DNA of 64,000 bases from Clostridium_AW sp040797845 (GTDB lineage Bacteria; Bacillota; Clostridia; Clostridiales; Clostridiaceae), in contig JBFNFA010000003.1 of assembly GCA_040797845.1 (NCBI GenBank), positions 62,001 to 126,000 of the forward strand, given 5' to 3'. The position numbers and the translations under genes are program-made. A model generated the notes under the pieces. That model saw only the letters and a list, made by a program, of their open reading frames with translations. It searched no databases and had not been told where the DNA came from. This document shows, piece by piece, positions 41,125 to 50,218 of this stretch. Numbering within the stretch: position 1 is the stretch's first letter; each line of letters starts with the position of its first letter.

Positions 41125-43029
41125 CTATCTTTTTATTATCATTGTTTTACTATAAGCCACAGTTCCTAAATAGAACATTCCATAGGCTAAGTAATATACA
41201 ATAAGTGTAATTATAGTTGGAATAATTATCGAATCACCTAGTAATGAGTTTAATATTCTTATAGCAAATAAACTATGTGCAGTGCCTAATAATACTGGGA
41301 GTAAAAATATTATACTAGTTTGTTTTAATAAAATCTTACTTATGTGGCTATTGTTAGCGCCAATCTTTTTTAGGGCAACGTATCTTTCTTTGTTGTCATA
41401 GATATTAGATATTTGTTTGAACAATATTAAACTGCCCGTTGCAATTATAAATAATATGGATAATACAATTCCTATGAAGAAGAGCATTCCTAAAATTTTA
41501 TACCCACTATTGTAGGTGTAGGCATAGGAAGAAGATTCTACTTTATTAGCATTGGCTATTTTACTTATGCTTTTACTTAGCTCAAAAGAAATTTTCCTAT
41601 CTTTAACATCTATACATCTTAAGTTTTTTATCTCTTCTATTTTATCTAAGGATGAATATACACTGTCTTTGACTACAACGATGGTTCCGCTAATTAACTC
41701 ATTTGTTAACATTTCAGAGTAGGATTTTTTTATTTTAAATTTTCTTTCTCCTTCTGAAAAAATTAAAGGTTCATCTAGATTAGTTTCAAATAATGCTGTC
41801 ATGGAGGAATCTTCAATTAAATATACATCCTCTTCACTAGGAAGATTTTCATATTCTCTATTTTCATAGTCCATAAGTTTTTTGTAGTTGCTTTCAGATA
41901 ATACCTCAAAGTTTTGCTCAGCACGGGAGCTTTTACCTACACTTAAAAATGTATTAACATAAGATCCTTTTACTAGTTTGAATTCAATGTTATCATTAAA
42001 TAAAATTTCTTCATTATAGTCTTTTAGAACATTATCTACTTGATTTTTTATAGTATCTGAACTTTGGACAATTATATTGCTAAACTTGTAATTCCTCTTC
42101 ATGTATTGGTGAAAGTCATAATAGAAAGAAGAAGTTGTACCAAGGGCTGTAACACAAACGGCTATGAGTATAGTTACTGTGGTCAATATGTCCGCATTAC
42201 TTTTAACCTTATAAGCTATTTCAGATAATGAAATCATATTGCTTCCTTTGAAGTAAAAGTTTTGGAATTTCTTTAAACCTTTTAATAACAAAGGTAAAGC
42301 TGATTTATAGAATAGTTTTGTACCTATTATAACTATCACTAATATAATAATTAAAAGATCTAGTCTTCCAACAGTGGTTTTAGAACTTAATGATATTCCA
42401 TAACCTACAGCTATTAAAAGCATGCCAAGTATTCCTTTAACTACGGATATTTTAGCTAAACTATCAACTTCCTTTTCTTTTTTAAATAATCTAACTAAAG
42501 GAATTTTTTTAATTACCATATAGTTTTCTATAGAGAGTATTACTGTTATGGCAAAGAACACTAAAAATGTTTGTATAATAGCCTTAAGATTAAAGCTTAC
42601 GTGGATTATTATATCTATTCCCATTAATCTGACTAAAAGCATCATAAGCAGTTTTGAAAATATAAATCCTAAAATTATGCCCCCTATTACACCAAGTAGT
42701 CCTAATATAAAGCCTTCATATATGAACATCAATCCTATTTTCTTTTTTGTTATTCCCAGTAAATTATATAAACCTATTTCTTGTCTTCTTTTTTCTCTAA
42801 AGAAGGTGTTAGCGTTGTATATGAATATGAAGGCAAAGAATAGTACTACTATTGAGGATATTATTAACGCACTTGCTATTGAACCGGCAGCTTTTAAAAT
42901 ATCTTCATTGTACCTAATGGAATTGAAGGTGAAAAATATAAAAGCACTAAATAGTATGGATATAAAATATAGTAGATAGTTTTTAAAGTTTCTTTTTATA
43001 TTATTATATGAAATTTTATATATGCTCAT
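41125..43029 (-). CDS. BceB-like permease, module 2
   Basis: A 634-residue permease with BceB topology: N-terminus MSIYKISYNNIKRNFKNYLL, two FtsX regions, about ten helices and an extracellular domain (about 310-520). NKERYVALKKIGANNSHISK is the conserved FtsX loop before the last helices. It lies 3 bases after its ATPase gene. With 43033 it forms the transporter of module 2; the kinase and regulator are divergent. Confidence 0.92.
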   Translation of the reverse strand: MSIYKISYNNIKRNFKNYLLYFISILFSAFIFFTFNSIRYNEDILKAAGSIASALIISSIVVLFFAFIFIYNANTFFREKRRQEIGLYNLLGITKKKIGLMFIYEGFILGLLGVIGGIILGFIFSKLLMMLLVRLMGIDIIIHVSFNLKAIIQTFLVFFAITVILSIENYMVIKKIPLVRLFKKEKEVDSLAKISVVKGILGMLLIAVGYGISLSSKTTVGRLDLLIIILVIVIIGTKLFYKSALPLLLKGLKKFQNFYFKGSNMISLSEIAYKVKSNADILTTVTILIAVCVTALGTTSSFYYDFHQYMKRNYKFSNIIVQSSDTIKNQVDNVLKDYNEEILFNDNIEFKLVKGSYVNTFLSVGKSSRAEQNFEVLSESNYKKLMDYENREYENLPSEEDVYLIEDSSMTALFETNLDEPLIFSEGERKFKIKKSYSEMLTNELISGTIVVVKDSVYSSLDKIEEIKNLRCIDVKDRKISFELSKSISKIANANKVESSSYAYTYNSGYKILGMLFFIGIVLSILFIIATGSLILFKQISNIYDNKERYVALKKIGANNSHISKILLKQTSIIFLLPVLLGTAHSLFAIRILNSLLGDSIIIPTIITLIVYYLAYGMFYLGTVAYSKTMIIKR

Positions 43030-43032
43030 ATT

Positions 43033-43782
43033 TTATACACCCCCAACCAATGATAGTGTATCAAGAACCTTTTTATGAAACTCCTCTCTACTTCCACCTT
43101 TTCTTAATTCTGAGAATATAACTCCATCTTTAATAAATATAATTCTATTGCAGTAGCTTGCACTAAATGGATCGTGGGTAACCATCATTAAGGTTGCATT
43201 CATTTCTTCGTTAACTTTTTTAAAGGTTTCTAAAAGTACCCTTGCAGCCTTTGAATCTAGAGCACCTGTTGGTTCATCTGCAAGAATTAATGAGGGACTA
43301 GTTATCATGGCCCTACAGACAGCAGCTCTTTGCTTTTGACCTCCTGAAACTTCATAAGGATATTTATCTAAAGTCTCATGAATCCCAAGTAAATTAGCTA
43401 ATTTTTCAGCTTCATTATTCATTGTTTTAGCTTTTGTATTACTTAAAGACAGGGGAAGAATTATGTTTTCTCTTATGGTTAAGGTATCTAAAAGATTACT
43501 ATCTTGAAATACAAATCCTAAATGTTCTCTTCTAAAATCACACATTTTTTCATCGCTTAATTTATTAACTTCCTTGCCATCGATTAGCACTTTTCCTGAA
43601 GTTTGGCTATCTATGGTAGATATTATATTTAAAAGGGTAGTCTTTCCTGAACCAGAGGCTCCCATTATTCCTACAAATTCTCCTTTATTCATGGTAAAGC
43701 TTATACCTTTTAATGCTTCTACTTTGGTATCACCTTTTCCATATGTCTTTTTTATATTTTCAACAACTAATGCGTTACTCAT
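43033..43782 (-). CDS. BceA-like ABC ATPase, module 2
   Basis: A 249-residue ATPase: Walker A GASGSGKTT, Q-loop FVFQDSNLLDTLT, signature VSGGQKQR, Walker B LILADEPTGALD and VTHDPFSAS. AGGAGG is present upstream of the ATG on the minus strand (43788-43795). It diverges from the module 2 response regulator at 44036; the 253 bp between carry the shared operator. Confidence 0.92.
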   Translation of the reverse strand: MSNALVVENIKKTYGKGDTKVEALKGISFTMNKGEFVGIMGASGSGKTTLLNIISTIDSQTSGKVLIDGKEVNKLSDEKMCDFRREHLGFVFQDSNLLDTLTIRENIILPLSLSNTKAKTMNNEAEKLANLLGIHETLDKYPYEVSGGQKQRAAVCRAMITSPSLILADEPTGALDSKAARVLLETFKKVNEEMNATLMMVTHDPFSASYCNRIIFIKDGVIFSELRKGGSREEFHKKVLDTLSLVGGV

Positions 43783-43848
43783 TTGTAACTACCTCCTCGT
43801 AAGTCTTATACCCTTATTATAAATTCTATATGTATTTCTTACCTTTCA

Positions 43849-43890
43849 ATAGTATAACAATATTCCATAGAAATGTAACAAAATTGTTAT
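43849..43890 (-). promoter_or_regulatory. Bce-type operator and promoter, module 2
   Basis: GTAACA-AAAT-TGTTAT (43875-43890) is an inverted repeat like those of modules 1 and 3. On the minus strand the hexamer 36 bases further (TACTAT, 43854-43849) is a poor -35, but TATAGA follows after 18 bases, consistent with an activator-dependent promoter. Further TAACAATA-type half-sites flank it (about 43855 and 43912). On the plus strand TATAAT at 43940 could serve the response regulator. Confidence 0.6.
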
Positions 43891-44035
43891 ATTGCTCCTT
43901 ATGGTATTGCTTATTGTTATATTATTTGAAGAGATTTGTTATAATCTAAGTATATTATTTTTATCAATAGACGGATATAAATATTTATAGGGAATTTAAA
44001 TTACATAACTACATGGAATTTTAAGAGGTGAAAGA

Positions 44036-44713
44036 ATGTTTAAAATTATGGTAATCGAAGATGATGAGGGATTAAAGGAACAAATATGTTCAAGGATCGA
44101 TCAGTGGGGGTATGAGGCTATTCCTAATAAGGATTTTCATGACATAATAGGAGAGTTTAATGCCTGTTCGCCACATTTATTATTATTAGATATAAATTTA
44201 CCAATTAAAAATGGTTTTAACATATGTGAGGAAATTAGGAAGATTTCAGAGATTCCTATTATATTTATCTCTTCAAGAAATTCAAACATGGATATAATTA
44301 CAGGTATTAATCTAGGCGCTGACGATTTTATTCAAAAGCCTTTTTCTTTAGATGTTTTAATTGCAAAAATTGAAGGTCTTTTAAGAAGGGTATATAAGTT
44401 TACGGAGAATTCTTCTACATTAATGACACATAGAGGGGTTATACTGGACTTGTCAAAGTCATGCATTACCTATAATGATAGTACAATATTCCTTACCAGC
44501 AATGAAATAAAAATTGTTTATGAACTTATGAAAAATAAAGGCCATGTAATTTCAAGAGATAAGCTTATGGAGAGATTGTGGAATGTATCGTGGTTTGTGG
44601 ATGATAGTACACTTACGGTTAATATTAACAGAATAAGAGCAAAGCTTAAAACCATAGGTTTAGAAGATTTTATAGAGACAAAACGTGGGCAAGGATACTT
44701 AATTGGTGAATAG
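44036..44713 (+). CDS. BceR-like response regulator, module 2
   Basis: A 225-residue OmpR/PhoB-type regulator with EDD at 8-10, phosphoacceptor Asp52 in LLLLDINLPIKNG, Lys in FIQKPFS, and a C-terminal winged helix ending TKRGQGYLIG. Closely similar to the module 1 regulator in length and motifs. AGAGGTG lies before the ATG; the kinase gene follows after 2 bases. Confidence 0.92.
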   Translation: MFKIMVIEDDEGLKEQICSRIDQWGYEAIPNKDFHDIIGEFNACSPHLLLLDINLPIKNGFNICEEIRKISEIPIIFISSRNSNMDIITGINLGADDFIQKPFSLDVLIAKIEGLLRRVYKFTENSSTLMTHRGVILDLSKSCITYNDSTIFLTSNEIKIVYELMKNKGHVISRDKLMERLWNVSWFVDDSTLTVNINRIRAKLKTIGLEDFIETKRGQGYLIGE

Positions 44714-44715
44714 AT

Positions 44716-45726
44716 ATGAAGTTTTTAGATTTATTAAAGGATAAAATACCGTTTTTTATATATAATTTAGCATTGTTTTTAATCATAGCAATCGTAATAT
44801 ACTTATCTCCAAATAAAGCCATAGCCGTAGATGTCATAGGGTATATAGGGATATTTCAATTATTTTTTATGACGATTTTCATATGTATTAGCATATTTCA
44901 TAAAAAGAAATTTATAAGCAACATAGAAGAGGGCATGAGCAATTCAGATTTTAATGAAGTGAATTTTTTTAATAAGAACAATGAGGAAGCATATTATTAT
45001 AGGATTATAAAGACATACTACGAAAAGTTAGATGATTTCATGTACGAAAAGGAAAAGGAATATAATGAAAATCTTGATTTAATTACAGTATGGGGGCACG
45101 ATATAAAAACTCCAATTTCAGTTATAAAGCTTTTGTGTGAGAACTATGAAGTAAATAAAAATCCAGAGCTCATAGACTCTATGCCAAGAGAGCTTTTCAA
45201 AATAGAGGATGGGGTTAATAAAATGCTCAACCTTACCAGAATAAATAACTTTGAAAAAGACTTTTTTATTGAAAAAATTGATTTAGAGGATATAGTTTTT
45301 AATATTGTAAAGAAGCATACAAAGTATTTTATATCCAAGAAAATAAAGCTTGAAATTAATATAGATAAAGTAAGCATTCTCTCAGATGTAAAGTGGCTTT
45401 CATTTATAATAGAGCAAATCATAAATAACTCCCTTAAGTATACAGATAATAATGGAAATATATCTATAAGGGGAGTTAAAGGAGATTCCTGTTATTTATT
45501 AAAAATTAGAGATGATGGAGTTGGAATAAAAACAGAGGATCTTCCAAGGGTTTTTCAGAAAGGTTTTACTGGTACTAACGGAAGAGAGAATTTAAATTCC
45601 ACAGGCATTGGATTATATTTAACTGAGCAAGTAATTAAAAAGATTGGACATAACATTTATATTAGATCTGAATATGGGACCTATACTGAAGTTGTTTTAG
45701 AATTTAATAATGAGGAAATAAGGTAA
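44716..45726 (+). CDS. BceS-like intramembrane-sensing histidine kinase, module 2
   Basis: A 336-residue kinase with two N-terminal helices (about 12-31 and 40-62) and a short connecting loop, H-box ITVWGHDIKTPIS (His128), N box EQIINNSLKYTD, and DDGVGIKTEDL with STGIGLYLT. This belongs to the sensor class that relies on the permease for drug detection. Confidence 0.92.
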   Translation: MKFLDLLKDKIPFFIYNLALFLIIAIVIYLSPNKAIAVDVIGYIGIFQLFFMTIFICISIFHKKKFISNIEEGMSNSDFNEVNFFNKNNEEAYYYRIIKTYYEKLDDFMYEKEKEYNENLDLITVWGHDIKTPISVIKLLCENYEVNKNPELIDSMPRELFKIEDGVNKMLNLTRINNFEKDFFIEKIDLEDIVFNIVKKHTKYFISKKIKLEINIDKVSILSDVKWLSFIIEQIINNSLKYTDNNGNISIRGVKGDSCYLLKIRDDGVGIKTEDLPRVFQKGFTGTNGRENLNSTGIGLYLTEQVIKKIGHNIYIRSEYGTYTEVVLEFNNEEIR

Positions 45727-45747
45727 GCCACTATTTATATAATGAAT

Positions 45748-45839
45748 ATTCAGAATTATAGACGCTTTATAGACAATGAACCTCTATAATGTAAGTAATG
45801 AGAATATTTATTCAGAATTTATTTAAAATTTATTCAGAA
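45748..45839 (+). promoter_or_regulatory. Three ATTCAGAA direct repeats before the FNT gene
   Basis: ATTCAGAA occurs at 45748, 45810 and 45832; the last two are 22 bp apart (two helical turns) and lie 33-60 bases before the transporter start. Possible regulator site; AT-rich sequence makes chance possible. Confidence 0.35.
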
Positions 45840-45871
45840 AAATAAATATAGTAGTAAGAGGTGGTTATAAA

Positions 45872-46780
45872 GTGGATACGAAAAATTACTCAACGCCTGC
45901 AGAAATTGCTGCTACAACGGTGGAAACAGGAATAAAGAAGGGGAGGCTTTCATTTTCACACCAATTAATTTTAGGGATTTTAGCAGGAGCATTTATTGCC
46001 TTTGCATCTGAAGGATCTAATATGGCTGCATTTAATTTGTTCGAAAGGCCTGAAACCTATGGACTTGGAAAAGTTTTAGCTGGGGCAGTTTTTGGTACAG
46101 GGCTCATGCTGGTTGTTTTAGCAGGAGGAGAATTATTTACAGGAAATACGTTGATCATTATGAGCGTTTTACAAAAAAAGATAAAATTAAGAGAAATGCT
46201 AAGAAATTGGTGTACTGTATATATAGGAAATTTAATAGGCTCTTTATTAATAGCTTTTATGATGGTACAATCAGGACTATTTAATAGTGGAGCAAATGCC
46301 CTTGGTGGACAAACTATTAAAATTGCTTCTTATAAGACTGGTTTACCTTTTATGTCTGCAATATATCTAGGAATTATGGCAAATTGGCTTGTTTGCTTGG
46401 CGGTATGGTTGGCTTATGGAGCTAAGGATATGATAGGGAAGATGTTTGGAATATTCTTTCCAATATGGCTTTTTATTACTTCTGGTTTTGAACATAGTAT
46501 TGCTAACATGTATTATATACCTGCGGGAATATTAGCAAAATCAAATGCCAATTGGGCTGCTGCATCCCATCTTTCACCAGAAAAATTAGCTAATTTGAAT
46601 TGGAATACTTTTATATTTAATAATTTACTACCTGTAACCATTGGAAATATAATCGGTGGAGCTATATTTGTAGGATTTATATACTGGTTTGTTTATCTAA
46701 AAGGTAATACATCATCAGTAATGCAGCAGAAATTAGAAAATGAAACTAAAATAGAAAAGGCATTATCAAGTGATTCTTAG
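45872..46780 (+). CDS. Formate/nitrite transporter family channel
   Basis: A 302-residue FNT protein with six helices: N-terminal STPAEIAATTVETGIKKG, helix 1 LILGILAGAFIAFAS, the omega-loop region GGELFTGNTLI, NWLVCLAVWLAYGA and the C-terminal GFEHSIANMYYIPAG with the central His. FNT channels carry formate, nitrite, hydrosulfide or lactate. GTG start after GAGGTGG. The last four residues (SSDS) and the stop codon are encoded by dispersed repeat copy 4, so the original C-terminus has been replaced. Confidence 0.92.
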   Translation: MDTKNYSTPAEIAATTVETGIKKGRLSFSHQLILGILAGAFIAFASEGSNMAAFNLFERPETYGLGKVLAGAVFGTGLMLVVLAGGELFTGNTLIIMSVLQKKIKLREMLRNWCTVYIGNLIGSLLIAFMMVQSGLFNSGANALGGQTIKIASYKTGLPFMSAIYLGIMANWLVCLAVWLAYGAKDMIGKMFGIFFPIWLFITSGFEHSIANMYYIPAGILAKSNANWAAASHLSPEKLANLNWNTFIFNNLLPVTIGNIIGGAIFVGFIYWFVYLKGNTSSVMQQKLENETKIEKALSSDS

Positions 46781-46905
46781 TTTCAGATGGAGTTTACTTA
46801 AAAGGAATACTTACTCTAACTGAAGATTAGAAGAACTTATCCAGGGACGTAGCATCCGTTATGCGTAGAAGATGGGAGTATTACGGATGGTAGTCATCGG
46901 ATAAA
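46765..46905 (+). repeat. Dispersed two-hairpin repeat, copy 4 (overlaps a gene end)
   Basis: Same element as copies 1-3, right loop enlarged by about 10 bases. Its first 16 bases code for the end of the FNT protein: TCA AGT GAT TCT TAG. The left hairpin is intact downstream of the stop and could act in transcript ending. Confidence 0.9.
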
Positions 46906-46915
46906 ATTATGTGAT

Positions 46916-46967
46916 AAAATGCGTAGTACATAGAATTAACATTCTTGAACTAACGCATTTTTTATAT
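46916..46967 (+). terminator. Terminator hairpin shared with 61377
   Basis: AAAATGCGT (46916-46924) pairs with ACGCATTTT (46953-46961) before a T run. The right half, CTTGAACTAACGCATTTTTT and beyond, is identical over about 26 bases to 61404-61429. The rest of the gap to 47186 holds a minus-strand coding-like tail (46990-47090) of unknown origin. Confidence 0.75.
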
Positions 46968-47185
46968 TATCTAAATGATTTTTTTGTTATTAAGTGTATT
47001 CTCTTTCTCCGTAACCTTCTGGTATTTGCATAGTTTTAATTATGGAGTTTTTTACACTAGTGGCAAATGTTAGATTGCTAACAGTGAGAAATCATTTGAT
47101 AATTAAATTATTGAAATGGGGAAACTATAGTTAGCTAAAATATTATATAATTAATGTTAGCATATGTGGAAAGGACAGTGTATTA

Positions 47186-47872
47186 ATGTATAAAGTATTT
47201 ATTGTTGAAGATGATAGAGCTATATCTGATTTATTAGTAACTCATTTGGATAAGTATGGTATCGAATGTATTGAGTGCATTGATTTTAATAATGTTGTTG
47301 ATGAATTTATAGAAATTGATCCCCATATTGTATTGATGGATGTTAATCTACCAAAATATGATGGTTTTTATTGGTGTAGAAAATTAAGACAGATATCAAA
47401 ATGCCCCATTATATTCATTTCGGCAAGAAGTGGAGATATGGATCAAATATTTGCTATTGAAAATGGTGCAGATGATTATATTACAAAGCCTTTTTCTTTT
47501 GATATTGTGGTTGCAAAGATAAATGCAAATTTAAGGAGAGCATATGGAGACTATGCTAAAAATCAAAAGGAGAGAATTTTAAAAAAGGCAGGAGTAATAT
47601 TTTATTTTGATAGTCTTATTCTTGAAAATGAGGACAAAAAAGTTATGCTAAGTAAAAAGGAAGCTATACTTGCAGCTATTTTATTAGAAAATTCTCCAAA
47701 AGTTTTAAGCCGTGAGAGTTTACTTTCTAAGCTATGGGATGATGAAAGCTTTGTAGAAGAAAACACGTTAAATGTAAATGTGGCAAGACTGCGTAAAAAA
47801 TTTAGTGAAATCCATGCTAGAATAGAAATTGAAGCAGTAAGAGGACTTGGATATAGACTAATTGAGGTGTAA
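47186..47872 (+). CDS. BceR-like response regulator, module 3
   Basis: A 228-residue OmpR/PhoB-type regulator with EDD 8-10, phosphoacceptor Asp52 in LMDVNLPKYDG, ITKPFS, and a winged helix ending RGLGYRLIEV. It is followed after 2 bases by the kinase gene. Here regulator and kinase precede the lipoprotein and transporter on the same strand. Confidence 0.92.
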   Translation: MYKVFIVEDDRAISDLLVTHLDKYGIECIECIDFNNVVDEFIEIDPHIVLMDVNLPKYDGFYWCRKLRQISKCPIIFISARSGDMDQIFAIENGADDYITKPFSFDIVVAKINANLRRAYGDYAKNQKERILKKAGVIFYFDSLILENEDKKVMLSKKEAILAAILLENSPKVLSRESLLSKLWDDESFVEENTLNVNVARLRKKFSEIHARIEIEAVRGLGYRLIEV

Positions 47873-47874
47873 AA

Positions 47875-48849
47875 ATGAAATTATTTTTAAAAGATAACTT
47901 ACCTATTATTATTTTATACATAATCAACTTTATAATTTTAGTATTTTTTTATAATAAATTAGGTGGTTTTGAACAAAGCATGGGATACTTTGTTTTTTTA
48001 AGTTTATTCCTTCTTATTTGTTTTCTAATATATAGATATATTTCAAACAGTGAAATTTATAAAAAACTTTCACAAAAGCCAAAAAACTTTGAGGACATAA
48101 TAACAATAGATGCACATTCCCCCTTAGAAGAAGCTTTTTTTGAAACTATGCAAGAATATATGAGACTTTATAATAAAAAGATAAATTCTATGGAGAATTC
48201 TCAAAAAGAATATAAGATAATGCTAAATAATTGGGTTCATCAAATAAAGACTCCAGTTTCAGTTATAAATTTACTTGTGCAGAATAATTATGAAAATGAA
48301 GTTTTTCAGAAGGTGTTACTGGAAACAAAAAGAATAGATTACAACCTTTTGCAAATACTTACATTTTTACGAATAGATGATTTTGAAAAGGATATGAAAA
48401 TTGAAAGAGTAAATTTAAAATCAATTGTTTTAGAAGTAGTAAATGATCTAAAGGAATTTTTTATTGGTGAATCAGTATTTCCAAAGGTATCCATATCACA
48501 GGATTTAAGAGTTAACACGGATAAAAAGTGGATAAAATATGCTATATATCAAATTATAAATAATGGGATAAAATATAGTACAAAGGGTAAAAATGTTTAT
48601 ATTAATGCCTTTGAAGAGAAGGGTATGATTGTACTTGAAATCCTAAATGAAGGTATAGGAATCAAGAAAAGTGATATAAATAGAATTTTTGATTTGTTTT
48701 TTACTGGTGATAATGGACGTATTTTTGGAGAATCTACGGGAGTAGGATTATATATTGTTAAAAAGATATTGGATATACTAGAACATAAAATTACTGTAAA
48801 ATCACAGCCTGGAGAGCGGACTGCATTTTATATATATTTTAAGCCTTGA
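47875..48849 (+). CDS. BceS-like intramembrane-sensing histidine kinase, module 3
   Basis: A 324-residue kinase with two N-terminal helices (about 9-28 and 36-54), H-box LNNWVHQIKTPVS (His122), N box IINNGIKYST, NEGIGIKKSD and STGVGLYIV. The stop codon lies inside a terminator hairpin. Confidence 0.92.
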   Translation: MKLFLKDNLPIIILYIINFIILVFFYNKLGGFEQSMGYFVFLSLFLLICFLIYRYISNSEIYKKLSQKPKNFEDIITIDAHSPLEEAFFETMQEYMRLYNKKINSMENSQKEYKIMLNNWVHQIKTPVSVINLLVQNNYENEVFQKVLLETKRIDYNLLQILTFLRIDDFEKDMKIERVNLKSIVLEVVNDLKEFFIGESVFPKVSISQDLRVNTDKKWIKYAIYQIINNGIKYSTKGKNVYINAFEEKGMIVLEILNEGIGIKKSDINRIFDLFFTGDNGRIFGESTGVGLYIVKKILDILEHKITVKSQPGERTAFYIYFKP

Positions 48850-48868
48850 TATTGTTAAGGCTTTTTTT
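48841..48868 (+). terminator. Terminator at the end of the module 3 kinase gene
   Basis: AAGCCTT (48841-48847) pairs with AAGGCTT (48857-48863), followed by a run of T; it overlaps the stop codon and separates the regulator pair from the transporter promoter. Confidence 0.8.
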
Positions 48869-48900
48869 GTTTGAGTTTTATTACTGCTAAGAATCACTTC

Positions 48901-48965
48901 ATTACAAAAATGTAATAAAAGTGAAATCTTAATGAATTGTTCAAATTAGGCCTTTAAAGTAGTAT
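48901..48965 (+). promoter_or_regulatory. Bce-type operator and promoter, module 3
   Basis: ATTACA-AAAA-TGTAAT (48901-48916) is a perfect inverted repeat, flanked by CACTT and AAGTG as outer arms. TTGTTC (48937-48942), 17 bases and TAGTAT (48960-48965) form a promoter with its -35 exactly 36 bases from the box start, as in module 1. It drives the lipoprotein and transporter genes. Confidence 0.75.
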
Positions 48966-49001
48966 TAAAATATCAAATGAAACAAAGGAGGTCTTCACAT
49001 T

Positions 49002-49406
49002 ATGAAGAAAATAAATAAAATTTTAAGCAGTTTAATGATATGTTTTGGCATAATTACAATAGTATCAGGATGTGGTAAGTCTAATTTAAAGAATACAGAA
49101 GTGGAAAAATTACAGTCTGATTTAATTACTATGGCTGAAGAAAATAGTGAAAAATATTTTACTAAGAAGTTAAATACAAAGGATTTTGATATTTCTTTTG
49201 CAAAAGAAGTAAAAGAAAATGAGTATGAGAATATTAAGTCTCTTGATGGGGTAAAAAAGGTTTATATGATTGGGCATTTTAATGGGAAACCATCGGATAT
49301 AATCGAGTTTAACTTAATTTATGATGTGGAAAGTAAAAAAATAATTAAGTTTGGACTCAGAACTTTAAAAGATGACAATATAGTTTATGCAAATCTAAAG
49401 GAGTAA
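49002..49406 (+). CDS. Small lipoprotein of module 3
   Basis: A 134-residue protein with a lipoprotein signal: KKINKILSSLMICFGI then VSGC (lipobox, Cys about 24). The mature part has one beta-rich stretch (KKVYMIGHFNGKPSDIIEF then YDVESKKIIKFGLR), resembling small DUF3887-like lipoproteins. It lies between the operator and the BceA-like gene, so it is probably induced with the transporter and may act at the outer membrane face in drug capture or signalling. No direct family assignment. AAAGGAGG precedes the ATG. Confidence 0.75.
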   Translation: MKKINKILSSLMICFGIITIVSGCGKSNLKNTEVEKLQSDLITMAEENSEKYFTKKLNTKDFDISFAKEVKENEYENIKSLDGVKKVYMIGHFNGKPSDIIEFNLIYDVESKKIIKFGLRTLKDDNIVYANLKE

Positions 49407-49459
49407 TGAAAAAATAAATAGGTAATAAAATATGAAAGATTAAAGGAGAATTTATATAT

Positions 49460-50218
49460 ATGAGCATATTAGAAGTAAAAAATATTGAGAAAATCTATAG
49501 TGGAAAAATAAATTATACTGCATTAAATGGTATAAGCTTTCATATGGAAGAGGGAGAATTTGTTGCTATTATGGGGCCTTCAGGAAGTGGAAAGACTACT
49601 TTTTTAAACTGTGTATCTACAATTGACTCTCCTACAGGGGGAGAAATTATAATAAATAATAAAAAACCACATGAACTAAAGGATGATGATCTTGCAAAAT
49701 TTAGAAGACAAGAGTTAGGATTTGTTTTTCAAGATTTTAATTTAGTAAATACCTTAACAGTAGAGGAAAACATTATTTTACCTCTAACTCTAGATAGTGT
49801 TTCAAAAAGGGTTATGAAAGAGAGGGTAAAAAGTGTAAGTGAATTGTTAGGAATCGAAGGTTTATTAGAAAAACGTACCTTTGAAATATCAGGTGGTCAG
49901 GCGCAAAGAGTGGCAATTGCTAGAGCAATAATTCATGAGCCATCTCTTTTGCTGGCAGATGAGCCAACAGGTAATCTTGATTCTAAGGCTGTTAAAGATG
50001 TGATGGAGCTTTTTGTTTCAATTAATAAAACCCTTAACACTACTATTCTTATGGTTACTCATGATGCCTATGTTGCCAGTTTCTGTAGTAGAGTAATTTT
50101 TATTAAAGACGGGAAATTATATAACGAAATTCACTCAGGAGAAAGTAAAAGTGAGTTTTATGAAAAGATTATTGATATGCTAAGCTTCCTAGGGGGTGGC
50201 AGAGATGACACTAAATAA
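49460..50218 (+). CDS. BceA-like ABC ATPase, module 3
   Basis: A 252-residue ATPase: Walker A GPSGSGKTT, FVFQDFNLVNTLT, signature ISGGQAQR, Walker B LLLADEPTGNLD, VTHDAYVAS. It overlaps the permease gene by 14 bases. AAAGGAG lies 10 bases before the ATG. Confidence 0.92.
   Translation: MSILEVKNIEKIYSGKINYTALNGISFHMEEGEFVAIMGPSGSGKTTFLNCVSTIDSPTGGEIIINNKKPHELKDDDLAKFRRQELGFVFQDFNLVNTLTVEENIILPLTLDSVSKRVMKERVKSVSELLGIEGLLEKRTFEISGGQAQRVAIARAIIHEPSLLLADEPTGNLDSKAVKDVMELFVSINKTLNTTILMVTHDAYVASFCSRVIFIKDGKLYNEIHSGESKSEFYEKIIDMLSFLGGGRDDTK

Noticed and set aside
46990..47090. Minus-strand coding-like tail ending in PEGYGEREYT
   Set aside because: No start, no identifiable family and only about 33 codons; probably a remnant, noted in the neighbouring terminator entry.
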